Below are positions 1 to 8,117 of a stretch of 64,000 nt of DNA, piece by piece; position 1 is the first letter of the stretch; each line of letters opens with the position of its first letter. The DNA is from Planctomycetota bacterium (lineage in GTDB: Bacteria > Planctomycetota > E44-bin39), in contig SOJX01000079.1 in NCBI GenBank assembly GCA_004376375.1, positions 62,001-126,000 of the forward strand, in the 5' to 3' direction. Both the position numbers and the translations under genes were made by a program. The notes below the pieces were generated by a model, which saw only the letters and a list, made by a program, of their open reading frames with translations, was not told where the DNA came from and ran no database searches.

Positions 1-1
1 C

Positions 2-559
2 CTGGCCAAGAGCGGCGATAAGGAGGCTTTCGGCGCGCTCTTTACCGCTTATCGTGAAAAGGTTTACGCAGTCGCCCGCAAGTACGTGAAAAACCGGGAG
101 GCTGCGCTCGACATCGTGCAGGAGGCGTTTCTTCGCGCCTTTCGCAGCATCGGCAGTTTCAAGGGCGATTCGCTTTTTTACACCTGGGTCGTGCGGATCG
201 CGATAAATCTGGCAATCGACGCCGGGCGCAGAAAGCATGCCGACGGCAATATCCCGTTCGACAAGTACGTCGAAGGCGGCGATATCCGCCCGGTAAAGGA
301 ACGCCCGGCCCAGAGTCCGGGCGAGGCTGCGGAACTGAGCGAAATGGAAGAAGCGCTGGCCAGGGCGATAGAGGAGCTTTCGGAAAACCACCGCGGCGTT
401 TTCCTGCTGCACGCGGCCGAGGGACTGGCATACAAGGATATAGCTGAGGCGCTCGGGATATCAATCGGCACGGTGATGAGCCGGCTGCACTACGCGCGGA
501 AAAAGCTGCGCGAAATGCTGGCGGGACATCTGGGACGATCAAGGTTCGTAGGTATGTAG
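2..559 (+). CDS. ECF-type RNA polymerase sigma factor, 5' end outside window
   Basis: This is a sigma-70 family factor of the extracytoplasmic-function type, which directs RNA polymerase to a small regulon. The reading frame is open from base 2, so the start codon lies upstream and about 185 residues are visible. Region 2 is at the N-terminus (KNREAALDIVQEAFLRAF, then FYTWVVRIAINLAID). Region 4 with its helix-turn-helix is near the C-terminus (YKDIAEALGISIGTVMSRL). A gene for a zinc-finger anti-sigma factor follows after 168 bases, the usual sigma/anti-sigma arrangement. The last five or six codons lie inside the tandem repeat that fills the following gap, so the C-terminal tail is probably repeat-derived. 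The family is clear; the regulon cannot be read from the sequence. Confidence 0.93.
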   Translation: MAKSGDKEAFGALFTAYREKVYAVARKYVKNREAALDIVQEAFLRAFRSIGSFKGDSLFYTWVVRIAINLAIDAGRRKHADGNIPFDKYVEGGDIRPVKERPAQSPGEAAELSEMEEALARAIEELSENHRGVFLLHAAEGLAYKDIAEALGISIGTVMSRLHYARKKLREMLAGHLGRSRFVGM

Positions 560-670
560 GTTCGTAGGTTCGAAGGTTCGAAGGTTCAAAGGTTCGAAAG
601 TTCAAAGGTTCGAAGGTTCTTTTGAACCTTCTAACGTTCTAACTTTCTAACCTTCGAACCTACAAACCTA
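541..670. repeat. 8-nt tandem repeat with a fold-back arm
   Basis: About nine copies of an 8-nt word close to AGGTTCGA run from 541 to 620. A complementary arm (GAACCTTC, AACCTTCGAACC) runs from 622 to 670, so the block can fold into a long imperfect hairpin between the sigma and anti-sigma genes. It overlaps the last codons of the sigma gene. The role is unknown; an RNA hairpin setting the sigma/anti-sigma ratio or terminating transcripts is possible. Confidence 0.85.
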
Positions 671-727
671 TTTTGAGTTTGTGGATTGAAGACCCATGTT
701 ATATAATTAAACGTATGGAGGCTTGCT

Positions 728-1261
728 TTGGCGACTGAGTCATGCAAATTTTCGGGCGAAGAGCTTTCCGCGTTCGTAGACGGCGAGCTCGAGGGTGAGC
801 GCGCAGACGCGATTGCCGCGCATCTTACGGATTGCGACGCGTGTGCGAAGGAGGTCGCGGAGAACCGCAGGCTCGATGAAGCGGCCCTGAAAATCCATGC
901 GAAATACGGCAGGACCGCGGGTGAAGTCCCGGCCGAGCGGTGGGACCGGATGTGGCGGGACATCTCGGACCGGATGGACCGCCCGGGAAACGTTCACGGC
1001 CTGCCGAAGCCGGTGAAGCTCAACGCGTGGCGCGCCATCGCCGCCGTCGCCATCATACTTATTGCGGTGGTCCTGCTTTTTGCCCTTCCCTGGGGCGGCG
1101 AGGTCAAGAACGGGGGGGGAGTCGTTGAGGTAGAGCCGGCGGAAGAGGGGCCCATGTGGGATATTTATGTCAGTGACGATTACGAAGTAACCATCGACCC
1201 GATGGGTGACTCTATTGACATAAGCATGGTCAAGGTCGTAGACGATAAGGAAGGTTCATAG
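728..1261 (+). CDS. Anti-sigma factor with N-terminal zinc finger
   Basis: A membrane-bound anti-sigma factor of 177 residues that should sequester the upstream ECF sigma factor. The N-terminal part (residues 5-50) starts with the usual ELSAFVDGELEG segment and carries the HLTDCDACAKEV zinc motif (H-x3-C-x2-C) of the zf-HC2 family. One transmembrane helix lies at about 100-120 (AIAAVAIILIAVVLLFALPW), leaving an acidic exterior tail of about 60 residues. The start is TTG at 728, chosen because GGAGG at 717-721 is six bases away; an ATG at 715 is in another frame and stops at once. A TATAAT at 702-707 has no well-spaced -35 partner. The next gene begins two bases after the stop, so they are probably cotranscribed. 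Confidence 0.85.
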   Translation: MATESCKFSGEELSAFVDGELEGERADAIAAHLTDCDACAKEVAENRRLDEAALKIHAKYGRTAGEVPAERWDRMWRDISDRMDRPGNVHGLPKPVKLNAWRAIAAVAIILIAVVLLFALPWGGEVKNGGGVVEVEPAEEGPMWDIYVSDDYEVTIDPMGDSIDISMVKVVDDKEGS

Positions 1262-1263
1262 CC

Positions 1264-1662
1264 ATGAAAACATGCCTTCTCACTATCGGGATTGCCGCGG
1301 TTCTCGTTTTCGCTATGACCGCGAATGCCGACGATAAAGTAAAAATCAAATACTACGTCATCAAGGCGACCGAGTCGGGCTCGATTCCCAAGGAACTCAA
1401 GTTCCTGAAAAAGAAAATCGAGGCCAAGGGTTACAAGGGCGCGGAGCTCATCAAGTCGGACACGGGGGAGGGTACCGTCGAGGTGAAAACCCACGGCTAC
1501 AAGATCACCATGAAGTTCTCGGGCAACAAGGTAAGGCTGATTCTCAAAAAAGGCGAGGAGACTATTTTCGACGGTTCGGTGACGGTCAAGAAGAAGCCTT
1601 ATAATATCTGGGGCCCCGAAGTCGACGGCGGCCAGCTTCTTTTCATTTTCAAAAAAGCGTAA
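1264..1662 (+). CDS. Small secreted protein, function unknown
   Basis: I do not recognise this 132-residue protein. It begins with a Sec signal peptide (residues 1-22, ending TANA|DD) and the mature part is rich in Lys and beta-strand-like segments (VKIKYYVIKATESG, GTVEVKTHGYKITMKFSG). It starts two bases after the anti-sigma gene and is followed 11 bases later by the transglutaminase gene, so it belongs to the sigma/anti-sigma operon. It may be an envelope protein under that sigma factor. Confidence 0.7.
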   Translation: MKTCLLTIGIAAVLVFAMTANADDKVKIKYYVIKATESGSIPKELKFLKKKIEAKGYKGAELIKSDTGEGTVEVKTHGYKITMKFSGNKVRLILKKGEETIFDGSVTVKKKPYNIWGPEVDGGQLLFIFKKA

Positions 1663-1673
1663 AGGTTTTTTAA

Positions 1674-3434
1674 GTGCGCTTTCCCATCTTTTCCATCCTG
1701 ATTATTCTCTTTATAGCGGCGCCGGTCGCGGGTGGTGAGGAGTTCATCGAGCGCGAAGCCACGTATTGGTACGAGATGTGGTTCCTCGGCAAGCGCGTGG
1801 GCTATATGACGGATCACGTTAACCTCGTGCGGCTTGACGGCCGGGAAGTATGGAAGATATACCGCGAGGAGACCCATTTCCGCAAAGGACCGGCCGGTCT
1901 TATCAAATTTTCCGCCGTATATGTTGATTACGTAACGAGGGATTTTTCCCTCATTCGCGCCCTCCAGGCCGAGTTTGACGCGGACCAGGTCAAGACCACG
2001 AGCATCGAGGTTACGGGCAATACCGCGCTGGTTACCGTTTCGCTTGAGGGGCGGTCGACGTCGTTTTCCGTGCCCGTCGTTCCCGGAACGGTTACCGCCA
2101 CCTCCGGCTTTCAGCTCTGGAAGTCCGACCTTCTGCGGGAAAACACCACCTTGCGTATTCCGGTCCTTGTCCCCGAGGAGCGTAAAGTATTCAAAGAGGT
2201 AATCCGGATCGGGACTTCCGAGTGCGTCGCCTTCGGCAACAGTACGTACAGGATGTTTAATTCGCGCACCTCCCGCGCCGACCTTGCGGGGCTCGAGGAT
2301 GAAACCATTTACGGAGAAGACGGCACGGAAATACTTCTGAAAATGGGCGGCATGGAGCTGAGGTCGTCGACCCGCGAAGCCGCGCTTACGCAGCTCCCGG
2401 ATGGTTTCGACGATATTGACGTTTCGATCAAAGTCGATGCGCAGCGGGACGACTATCTCAAAGCCGACGATTTCGTCGAGTTCGTATTTGAAGTGACTGT
2501 AGAGGGTATAGACAACGCCTCGGCACTTTTCGAGCCGCATCCGGGAAGCGAGTTCATAAACGATTCGTTCGTGAGACTGTCGGAGGTTATGCCGATAATC
2601 GAAGGCGACATTATACCGGACGAAGTCAGGGTTTTCCTCGAGCCGTCGCTGACCGTCCAGTCCGACGATCCTGAAATAGTTGAGACGGTAAGACGCATCC
2701 TTGGAGGCGAGGCGCACTCGCCCGTCGAAACCGCCGTGCGTCTCATGAACTGGGTATGCCGCAGCATGCGGTTCGACAGGGGGGGACCCGCCTCCAAAAC
2801 AGCGCTTGCGGCCCTGCGCGAGCTGGGGGGGGATTGCTCGGAGTACGCGGTGCTTTTCACGGCGCTTTGCCGCGCTTCGGGAGTTCCCGCGCGGTCGGTC
2901 ATCGGTCTTCTTCTCGAAAACGGGGAAATGACCTACCACCAGTGGGCCGAAATCTATACTGACGGCCGCTGGATTCTCTGCGATCCGACCCGGCCGATGC
3001 ACCCTGATCTTGCCGTGCTGCCGAAATATCTTGCGATCTGCCTCGACCGCGAGGACCGGGCCGGTACCAATCCCATTTATCGCCAGACCGCGCTGCAGGG
3101 ACTTACGACCGTGCGCCTGGTGTCCGGCGTCACGATGGATGGAAATGTGATCGATTTTACAAAGCCGCGGAAATCAAAATACCCGCCCCGCCTCGCGCTG
3201 AGAAAAGGTAAATACGGGCCTCCGCCTAAATTGAAGGAAAATATTTATCCGCCGTTTACCACGATCAAGAAGGGATTCTACCCCCCTTACACCGGCCCGG
3301 AGGTTTACAGGCACGCCCCGATAATTGAAACCGAGCAGCGCAGCTATCCCCGCCACCCGATCCCGATGCTGCCTTCGCACCGTGTTAAACGGGTCGAAGA
3401 TCAAGAGAAAGAAAACAAGGGAATAAGGGAATAA
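1674..3434 (+). CDS. Secreted transglutaminase-fold protein
   Basis: A 586-residue exported protein with a transglutaminase-like core at about 355-450. The Cys-His-Asp triad is visible as LGGDCSEYAVLF, MTYHQWAEIY and ILCDPTRP. In bacteria this fold usually acts as a cysteine peptidase or amidase. Residues 1-20 form a signal peptide (FSILIILFIAAPVAGG). The 330 residues before the core look like an all-beta region, and the C-terminal 100 residues are Pro/Tyr/Lys-rich with repeated YPP(R/F) patterns. The start is GTG at 1674. The last codons (KENKGIRE) are encoded by short AAGGGAATA repeats, so the tail is probably low-complexity. It is the last gene of the sigma/anti-sigma operon. Confidence 0.85.
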   Translation: MRFPIFSILIILFIAAPVAGGEEFIEREATYWYEMWFLGKRVGYMTDHVNLVRLDGREVWKIYREETHFRKGPAGLIKFSAVYVDYVTRDFSLIRALQAEFDADQVKTTSIEVTGNTALVTVSLEGRSTSFSVPVVPGTVTATSGFQLWKSDLLRENTTLRIPVLVPEERKVFKEVIRIGTSECVAFGNSTYRMFNSRTSRADLAGLEDETIYGEDGTEILLKMGGMELRSSTREAALTQLPDGFDDIDVSIKVDAQRDDYLKADDFVEFVFEVTVEGIDNASALFEPHPGSEFINDSFVRLSEVMPIIEGDIIPDEVRVFLEPSLTVQSDDPEIVETVRRILGGEAHSPVETAVRLMNWVCRSMRFDRGGPASKTALAALRELGGDCSEYAVLFTALCRASGVPARSVIGLLLENGEMTYHQWAEIYTDGRWILCDPTRPMHPDLAVLPKYLAICLDREDRAGTNPIYRQTALQGLTTVRLVSGVTMDGNVIDFTKPRKSKYPPRLALRKGKYGPPPKLKENIYPPFTTIKKGFYPPYTGPEVYRHAPIIETEQRSYPRHPIPMLPSHRVKRVEDQEKENKGIRE

Positions 3435-3440
3435 GGGGAA

Positions 3441-3590
3441 AGAAGTACCGAGTACCGAGTACCGAGTACCGGGTACCGGGTACCGGGTACCGGGTACCGA
3501 GTACCGAGTACCGGGTACCGGGTACCGGGTACCGGGTACCGGGTACCGAGTACCGAGTACCGAGTATCGAGTACCTGGTACTTGGTGCTT
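3441..3590. repeat. Heptad repeat block TACCGAG/TACCGGG
   Basis: About twenty copies of a 7-nt word alternate between TACCGAG and TACCGGG, ending in diverged reverse-complement copies (TACCTGGTACTTGG). Each GGTACC is itself a palindrome, so the block can fold on either strand. It lies between two convergent genes. The rest of the gap to 3682 holds short repeats (GCTGAAA words, AACTTATAACTTT words) and nothing coding. Confidence 0.9.
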
Positions 3591-3682
3591 CTTTAGGGCT
3601 GAATGCTGATGGCTGAAAGCTGAAAGCTCAAAGACCTGCTCCCTGTTTTTTTAACTTATAACTTTAAACTTATAACTTTTAA

Positions 3683-6010
3683 CTACTTCTTCTCCAGGTC
3701 CGCGAATCGGGTCTTGCCGTACCTTTCCACCAGGAACCGGATGGTTTTCTTTGATTCGTCTTTCAGCGCCTCGGCAATCAGGCCCTTGAAGTGATCGAGG
3801 CTTCGAATGGGAACGCCGTCGACCTGGCGGACTATTTCGAACGTTCTCAGCTTTGCGATTTCAGCGGCAGACCCGGTTTCCACTTTCGATACGACGACGC
3901 CCTGCGCGTCTTCGGGGAGTTTGTGGAAGAAGCGGGCCTCGTATGTCAGCTCTTTCATGGTGAACCCGAGCGCTTCGTCCTTGTATTTTTCGGCCGAGTT
4001 GAAATCCGCGGGCGCGTCCTCTATGGTGAGGGAGACTGTTTTCGTTTCGTATCCTTCGGTGCCGGTTTTCCTGAGAAACGAAATTTCGATCCGGCGGTCC
4101 TTTCCTATCCACGTCATGAGCTCGGTGAGCGTGTTTTTCCGATTGCGCCACGGCGTGGGCGCCATACGGCCGCCGCCGTAGCGGGAACGGCCGCCGTATC
4201 CGTACGACGGTCTGTAACCGCGGTACCCGCCTCCGTATCCGGTCAGCTCGTATGAAGATTTTTCATCGACCGGTTTCACCGAAAGGAGGATATCGCCTTT
4301 CCTGAGGTTGAGCCGTTTCGCCGGCGAACCGGGGTATATGTGCACGACAAGCATTCCCAGCATGCCGTTCTTCGTAGAGTCGAGTATTTCGAGGTGCTTG
4401 GCGAGGTCGTGCTGCATCGACTGGTACTCGACCCCGAGCCATGCGGATTTCTTGGCCTGTTCGCGGGTAAGGACTTTATACGCCGGGTCGAAATGCTGGC
4501 CCGGCAGGTCGAACACTTCGGCCAGGTCGTTGAAGAAGAAGAAGCGGGGATAACCCGTTTTACGGGATGCGGATGCCGCCTGTTTTGTTCCCTTGGGCCC
4601 TGAAGAATATTCCTGGGACTTGAAGCCGACCACGCATCCTTCCGGGTCGATGAGAAAGCCGCCGGGCCCCATGCTTTCCATGAAAGACGGGACCGGCTTG
4701 TCTTCAAGCCCGGCGTGAAAGTCCGAGACCCTGTTCGGGGTGAAATAGATGTGCCGTCCGCCGTAGCTGTGGGAAACCTGCGCGGTATAGAAGAGTCTGC
4801 CGCGCTGGGCGGACACGCTGCGCCTGACGGCGGGCGCGGCGGAGGCTTTGAAGTCTTTGACCGTGAGCAGGATTCCTTCGAAGTTCTGGAAATTCCCCTC
4901 GAAGTGGGCGTTGCTCGTCGTTTCGCCGTACTTGACGGTGATGCGGTCAATCAGCTTCGTACGCTCCACGGTGAACGAGTGGGGAACGAGCAGCGTGCCC
5001 TCGCCGTCGAGGAATACCCCGTAGAGTTTCACCTCGTCGAGCAGCCCGCTTCCGGAATAATATCCATAGCCGGGCTGGTCGTCTTCTTCCACCTCGGGGC
5101 GGAAGACAAAGGTTACGAGCGGGAGCGTGTTCGGGGCGATATCGTCCCGGAACTTTTCCCATAACCCCAGCACGTCCTTGATCGCGTACTGCTTGCCTCT
5201 TTGAATATCGGTGCCGTCGTATGACGTGCGGTTATTTTTTTCACGCCAGAGAAACCAGCTGGTCGATACGCCGTAGGGTTTTCCGTCCTTGTCGAGCAGC
5301 AGCGACGGGATGTTGCTCGAGCCCGCCCCCAGTATGCGGGTATCGCCGTCCGCATTCTTGCTTGTTACCGTCTGCACGGAAACCTGGATCATCCAGTTGC
5401 AGTTGCGCCTGTACATATATCCGACCGCGTGCATGTCGCCGAGCCCCGTCGGCGGTTTGCCGTTGAAGCGGGGCGCGTCCAGCTTGCCCGAGGAAGTGTC
5501 GACCTTGAGGACGTAGCCCCTGAAGCCGTCGAGCAGGCCGGCGGGCACGGCGGTGTGTTTCTTGCCCGCGGACGTGACGACTTCGATGGACTCGACGTCT
5601 TCGGGCCGAAGAAACGTGATATCCACAAGCACACGGTCGGGTCCTATTACCACGCCGCCTTCGTGCAGAAGCGTCGACATGCGCCTGTACCGTTCGAGCA
5701 TTCTGCGGTAGGATGGATGGAGGTCCTTGAGCTCCCTGTCGTCCGACGGCGGAGGGGTGAAGCTGATGGAAACGCCCACGCAGTAGCGCCTGGCGGCCTC
5801 GGATGCTTTTTTGAAAAGGTCCTTCTCGGGGTCGGCGGCCAGTTTTTTTGCAGCCGGGAACGGTTTCAGCCTCGGCCCGACCGGCAGTTTTTCCGGCTCG
5901 CCCGACCAGACGGTCGGCGCCGCCGCGAGTATGAGCGCAGCCGCCCCGACGAAAAGAAAAGTGGTAATAAGTAAAACAAAACGGGTCCGGTTGGTTTTAT
6001 TTTTCTTCAT
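3683..6010 (-). CDS. Degenerate HtrA-like protein with two PDZ domains
   Basis: A 775-residue membrane-anchored or secreted protein (hydrophobic residues 12-33). Two regions resemble the trypsin-like fold of HtrA but lack the catalytic signatures: about 115-265 (EGGVVIGPDRVLV, later SSNIPSLLLDKDGKPYGVST) and about 325-480 (GVFLDGEGTLLVPHSFTVE, later GPGGFLIDPEGCVVGFKS). Where active HtrA has NNHV and GNSGGP, no equivalent His or Ser is seen. A PDZ domain follows at about 525-665 (VHIYPGSPAKRLNLRKGDIL), interrupted by a Gly/Tyr/Arg-rich insertion, and a second PDZ at about 680-770. It overlaps the upstream intact HtrA gene by 14 bases, so they should be cotranslated. It may be a substrate-binding partner of that protease. 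The fold assignment is an inference from sequence patterns. Confidence 0.7.
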   Translation of the reverse strand: MKKNKTNRTRFVLLITTFLFVGAAALILAAAPTVWSGEPEKLPVGPRLKPFPAAKKLAADPEKDLFKKASEAARRYCVGVSISFTPPPSDDRELKDLHPSYRRMLERYRRMSTLLHEGGVVIGPDRVLVDITFLRPEDVESIEVVTSAGKKHTAVPAGLLDGFRGYVLKVDTSSGKLDAPRFNGKPPTGLGDMHAVGYMYRRNCNWMIQVSVQTVTSKNADGDTRILGAGSSNIPSLLLDKDGKPYGVSTSWFLWREKNNRTSYDGTDIQRGKQYAIKDVLGLWEKFRDDIAPNTLPLVTFVFRPEVEEDDQPGYGYYSGSGLLDEVKLYGVFLDGEGTLLVPHSFTVERTKLIDRITVKYGETTSNAHFEGNFQNFEGILLTVKDFKASAAPAVRRSVSAQRGRLFYTAQVSHSYGGRHIYFTPNRVSDFHAGLEDKPVPSFMESMGPGGFLIDPEGCVVGFKSQEYSSGPKGTKQAASASRKTGYPRFFFFNDLAEVFDLPGQHFDPAYKVLTREQAKKSAWLGVEYQSMQHDLAKHLEILDSTKNGMLGMLVVHIYPGSPAKRLNLRKGDILLSVKPVDEKSSYELTGYGGGYRGYRPSYGYGGRSRYGGGRMAPTPWRNRKNTLTELMTWIGKDRRIEISFLRKTGTEGYETKTVSLTIEDAPADFNSAEKYKDEALGFTMKELTYEARFFHKLPEDAQGVVVSKVETGSAAEIAKLRTFEIVRQVDGVPIRSLDHFKGLIAEALKDESKKTIRFLVERYGKTRFADLEKK

Positions 6011-7475
6011 CTTTTTTATCCTGCTTACGGTAATCGAGGACGAGGTAATAGTGATAAACCTGCCGCTGAATTTCCATAAGCGCTTTTCGTTCGTCGGCAG
6101 GACGGGTTATCAGTTCTTCGTACACCTGTTTCATCTCGGAGAGGGATTCCACGGCGCGCCCATCGATCTTGACGATTATGTCTCTCCGCCTAAGGCCGGC
6201 GGCCGAGGCCGCGCCCCCGGGTTTGACGCCCTGTATGTAGACTCCCTTCGGGCGGTAAAAGGAGATTACGGGGTCGGCGTGTTTCGAGATTTCCTTTACC
6301 GTGAATTTCCATTTCTTGCACTCGAAGTCGGAGCCTTCGCTTTTACCGCGCTCGATCGGGGTTATTATTATCTGTATCAGCTTGCCGCCCCTTTCCACGT
6401 CGAGGGTGGCCTGGTCTTCAATGGGAAGGGTCGCGAAGCGGAGCCTGATACCGGGAAGGGCGTTCTTGTAAATCGCGTCGACCGGTTCGCCGTTGAGCTT
6501 GAGGATAAGGTCGCCCGCCAGGAGGCCGGCGCCGTAAGCCGGTGAGCCGGGCTCCACGGAGGCCACGATTACACCGCGTTCAAGGATTGATGAGATGTCT
6601 TTTGAAAAATCGCGGAGGGCCTGGAACTTTATGCCGTTCCAGGCGCGGACTATGCGCTTGTTTTTTCTCAACTCCTCGTAAATGGGTTTTACAAGTGAAG
6701 CCGGGATGGCGAAGCCGATGTTGTCGCCGAACATGATTTTCCGCGCGTTTATGCCGACTATCTTGCCGTTCGAATCCACCAGCGGTCCGCCGGAGTTCCC
6801 GGGGTTTATCGCCGCGTCGACCTGGACCCAGAGCGTGTACGGCTGGTCGTTGTCTTCCAGCGAGCGGTTCGTGCATGATACGACGCCGACCGAAATGGAC
6901 CGGTCGAAGCCGAACGGGCTGCCCATCGCCATGACGTGCTCGCCTTCCCTGAGCTCCGAGCTGTTGCCGAAAGTGGCGAACGGGAGGCGGAGCTTTTCGC
7001 CCTTTTTCAGCTTGCCGCTCTTTCTGCGGATTTCCTCGAGCGCGTCTAGGTCCAGCTTCAGGACGGCGATGTCGGTTTCGCGGTCGAGGCCGATGATGGT
7101 CGCGGGGATTTCCTCCTTGGTGGCGAGGACGCACTTGATACGTTTCGCCTTTTCGGCGACGTGGTTGTTCGTTATGACGAATCCGGCAGGGTCCACGATG
7201 ACGCCGGACCCGAAAATCTGCCGGCTTCTGCGTTCGCCGCCCGAGAATTCTTCCTGGACCGGTTTGACGAAAACCAGGGCCGGGAAGACCTTTTCCTTGG
7301 CCTTGAGGATTATGTCGCCGAACCGGCTGTCGAGCAGTTTCTTCACGTCTTCGGCGAACGGCCCGAATTCCTTGCGTTTTATCGGCTCCTCCTCCTTCGG
7401 GATTACCCTGCCCCAGCAGCCGGGGGAAAAGCCGAGGCCGGTCAGAAGGAAGATACATATTATTCGTTTCAGCAT
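5997..7475 (-). CDS. HtrA/Do-like serine protease with two PDZ domains
   Basis: An envelope protease of the HtrA (DegP/DegQ) family that degrades or refolds damaged exported proteins. The N-terminal segment ends at a lipobox-like SPGC (Cys20), so it may be a lipoprotein. The trypsin-like domain (about 60-265) has the full triad: His105 (ITNNHVAEKA), Asp135 (RETDIAVLK) and Ser228 (NPGNSGGPLV). A first PDZ at about 290-375 contains PGSPAYGAGLLAGDLILKLN and a second at about 400-475 contains KPGGAASAAGLRRRDIIVKI. The length of 492 matches the family. GGAGG lies just upstream of the ATG and a near-consensus promoter lies at 7524-7552. The degenerate homologue follows with a 14-base overlap. Confidence 0.95.
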   Translation of the reverse strand: MLKRIICIFLLTGLGFSPGCWGRVIPKEEEPIKRKEFGPFAEDVKKLLDSRFGDIILKAKEKVFPALVFVKPVQEEFSGGERRSRQIFGSGVIVDPAGFVITNNHVAEKAKRIKCVLATKEEIPATIIGLDRETDIAVLKLDLDALEEIRRKSGKLKKGEKLRLPFATFGNSSELREGEHVMAMGSPFGFDRSISVGVVSCTNRSLEDNDQPYTLWVQVDAAINPGNSGGPLVDSNGKIVGINARKIMFGDNIGFAIPASLVKPIYEELRKNKRIVRAWNGIKFQALRDFSKDISSILERGVIVASVEPGSPAYGAGLLAGDLILKLNGEPVDAIYKNALPGIRLRFATLPIEDQATLDVERGGKLIQIIITPIERGKSEGSDFECKKWKFTVKEISKHADPVISFYRPKGVYIQGVKPGGAASAAGLRRRDIIVKIDGRAVESLSEMKQVYEELITRPADERKALMEIQRQVYHYYLVLDYRKQDKKDEEK

Positions 7476-7523
7476 GGGTCCTCCGTATCGATTTGATTGC
7501 TGAATGCGGGAAATCGGAGTGCT

Positions 7524-7552
7524 ATTTTATACATGTCGGGGGAGTATGTCAA
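7524..7552 (-). promoter_or_regulatory. Sigma-70 promoter of the HtrA gene pair
   Basis: On the minus strand TTGACA (7552-7547) and TAAAAT (7529-7524) are separated by 17 bases, about 50 bases before the HtrA start codon. Confidence 0.7.
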
Positions 7553-7573
7553 ACAAATCACATTGCTAAAATC

Positions 7574-8110
7574 TCAGTAACGCTCCTCATCATAAGTGCA
7601 GAAGGTTCTTCCGCCTTTCCGGATAAGTGAAAATTTCCAGTATGGTCCTTTGGACTTTGCCTTTTCGCTGTCTGCAATCGAGAATATGAAAAATCCTTCG
7701 TGCTCCATGGACGCGTTCACCTTTTCCGCCGATTCCGGGTTGAGGGATTTCAGGCCGGAGTATGCTTCCTTCAGGCTCATCGGGCCTTTTTTCAGAATGC
7801 CCTCGAAATACATGTTGAGCGCCGACTTTATTTTTTCGCCTTTTTCCAGGTCGACTATTATCTCTTTCCATACATGGTCGGGCAGTTTCTTGTTGTGACT
7901 GTTATCTAACGGGATGTATACCCGATGTAATGCTTTTCCGGAGTCATCCGCCGGGTACTGCAAAACGGCCCTGTCGATAACCGACCACCTCTTGGGAGAT
8001 AAATCATTTAAAGTCTGACCTGACCGGCAGCCAACCTGAAATAAACAGCAGATAACCGCTATCGCTCCAGGGGATGTTATACGTTTTGCGATTTTTGAAA
8101 AGAATTGCAT
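7574..8110 (-). CDS. Putative small lipoprotein, function unknown
   Basis: I do not recognise this 178-residue protein. Residues 14-28 are hydrophobic and end in FQVGC, a weak lipobox (Gln at -3 is unusual). The remainder is soluble and alpha/beta-like, without known motifs. It starts seven bases after the tldE stop and is probably the third gene of the tldD-tldE transcript. HtrA downstream has its own promoter. Confidence 0.65.
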   Translation of the reverse strand: MQFFSKIAKRITSPGAIAVICCLFQVGCRSGQTLNDLSPKRWSVIDRAVLQYPADDSGKALHRVYIPLDNSHNKKLPDHVWKEIIVDLEKGEKIKSALNMYFEGILKKGPMSLKEAYSGLKSLNPESAEKVNASMEHEGFFIFSIADSEKAKSKGPYWKFSLIRKGGRTFCTYDEERY

Positions 8111-8117
8111 GCCTGTT

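Noticed and set aside
1599..3002. Long antisense reading frame of 467 codons opposite the transglutaminase gene
   Set aside because: It mirrors a real gene with signal peptide and catalytic motifs, has no recognisable domain, and long antisense frames are common in GC-rich coding DNA.
3441..3590. CRISPR array
   Set aside because: The 7-nt words follow each other directly with no spacers, and no cas gene is present.
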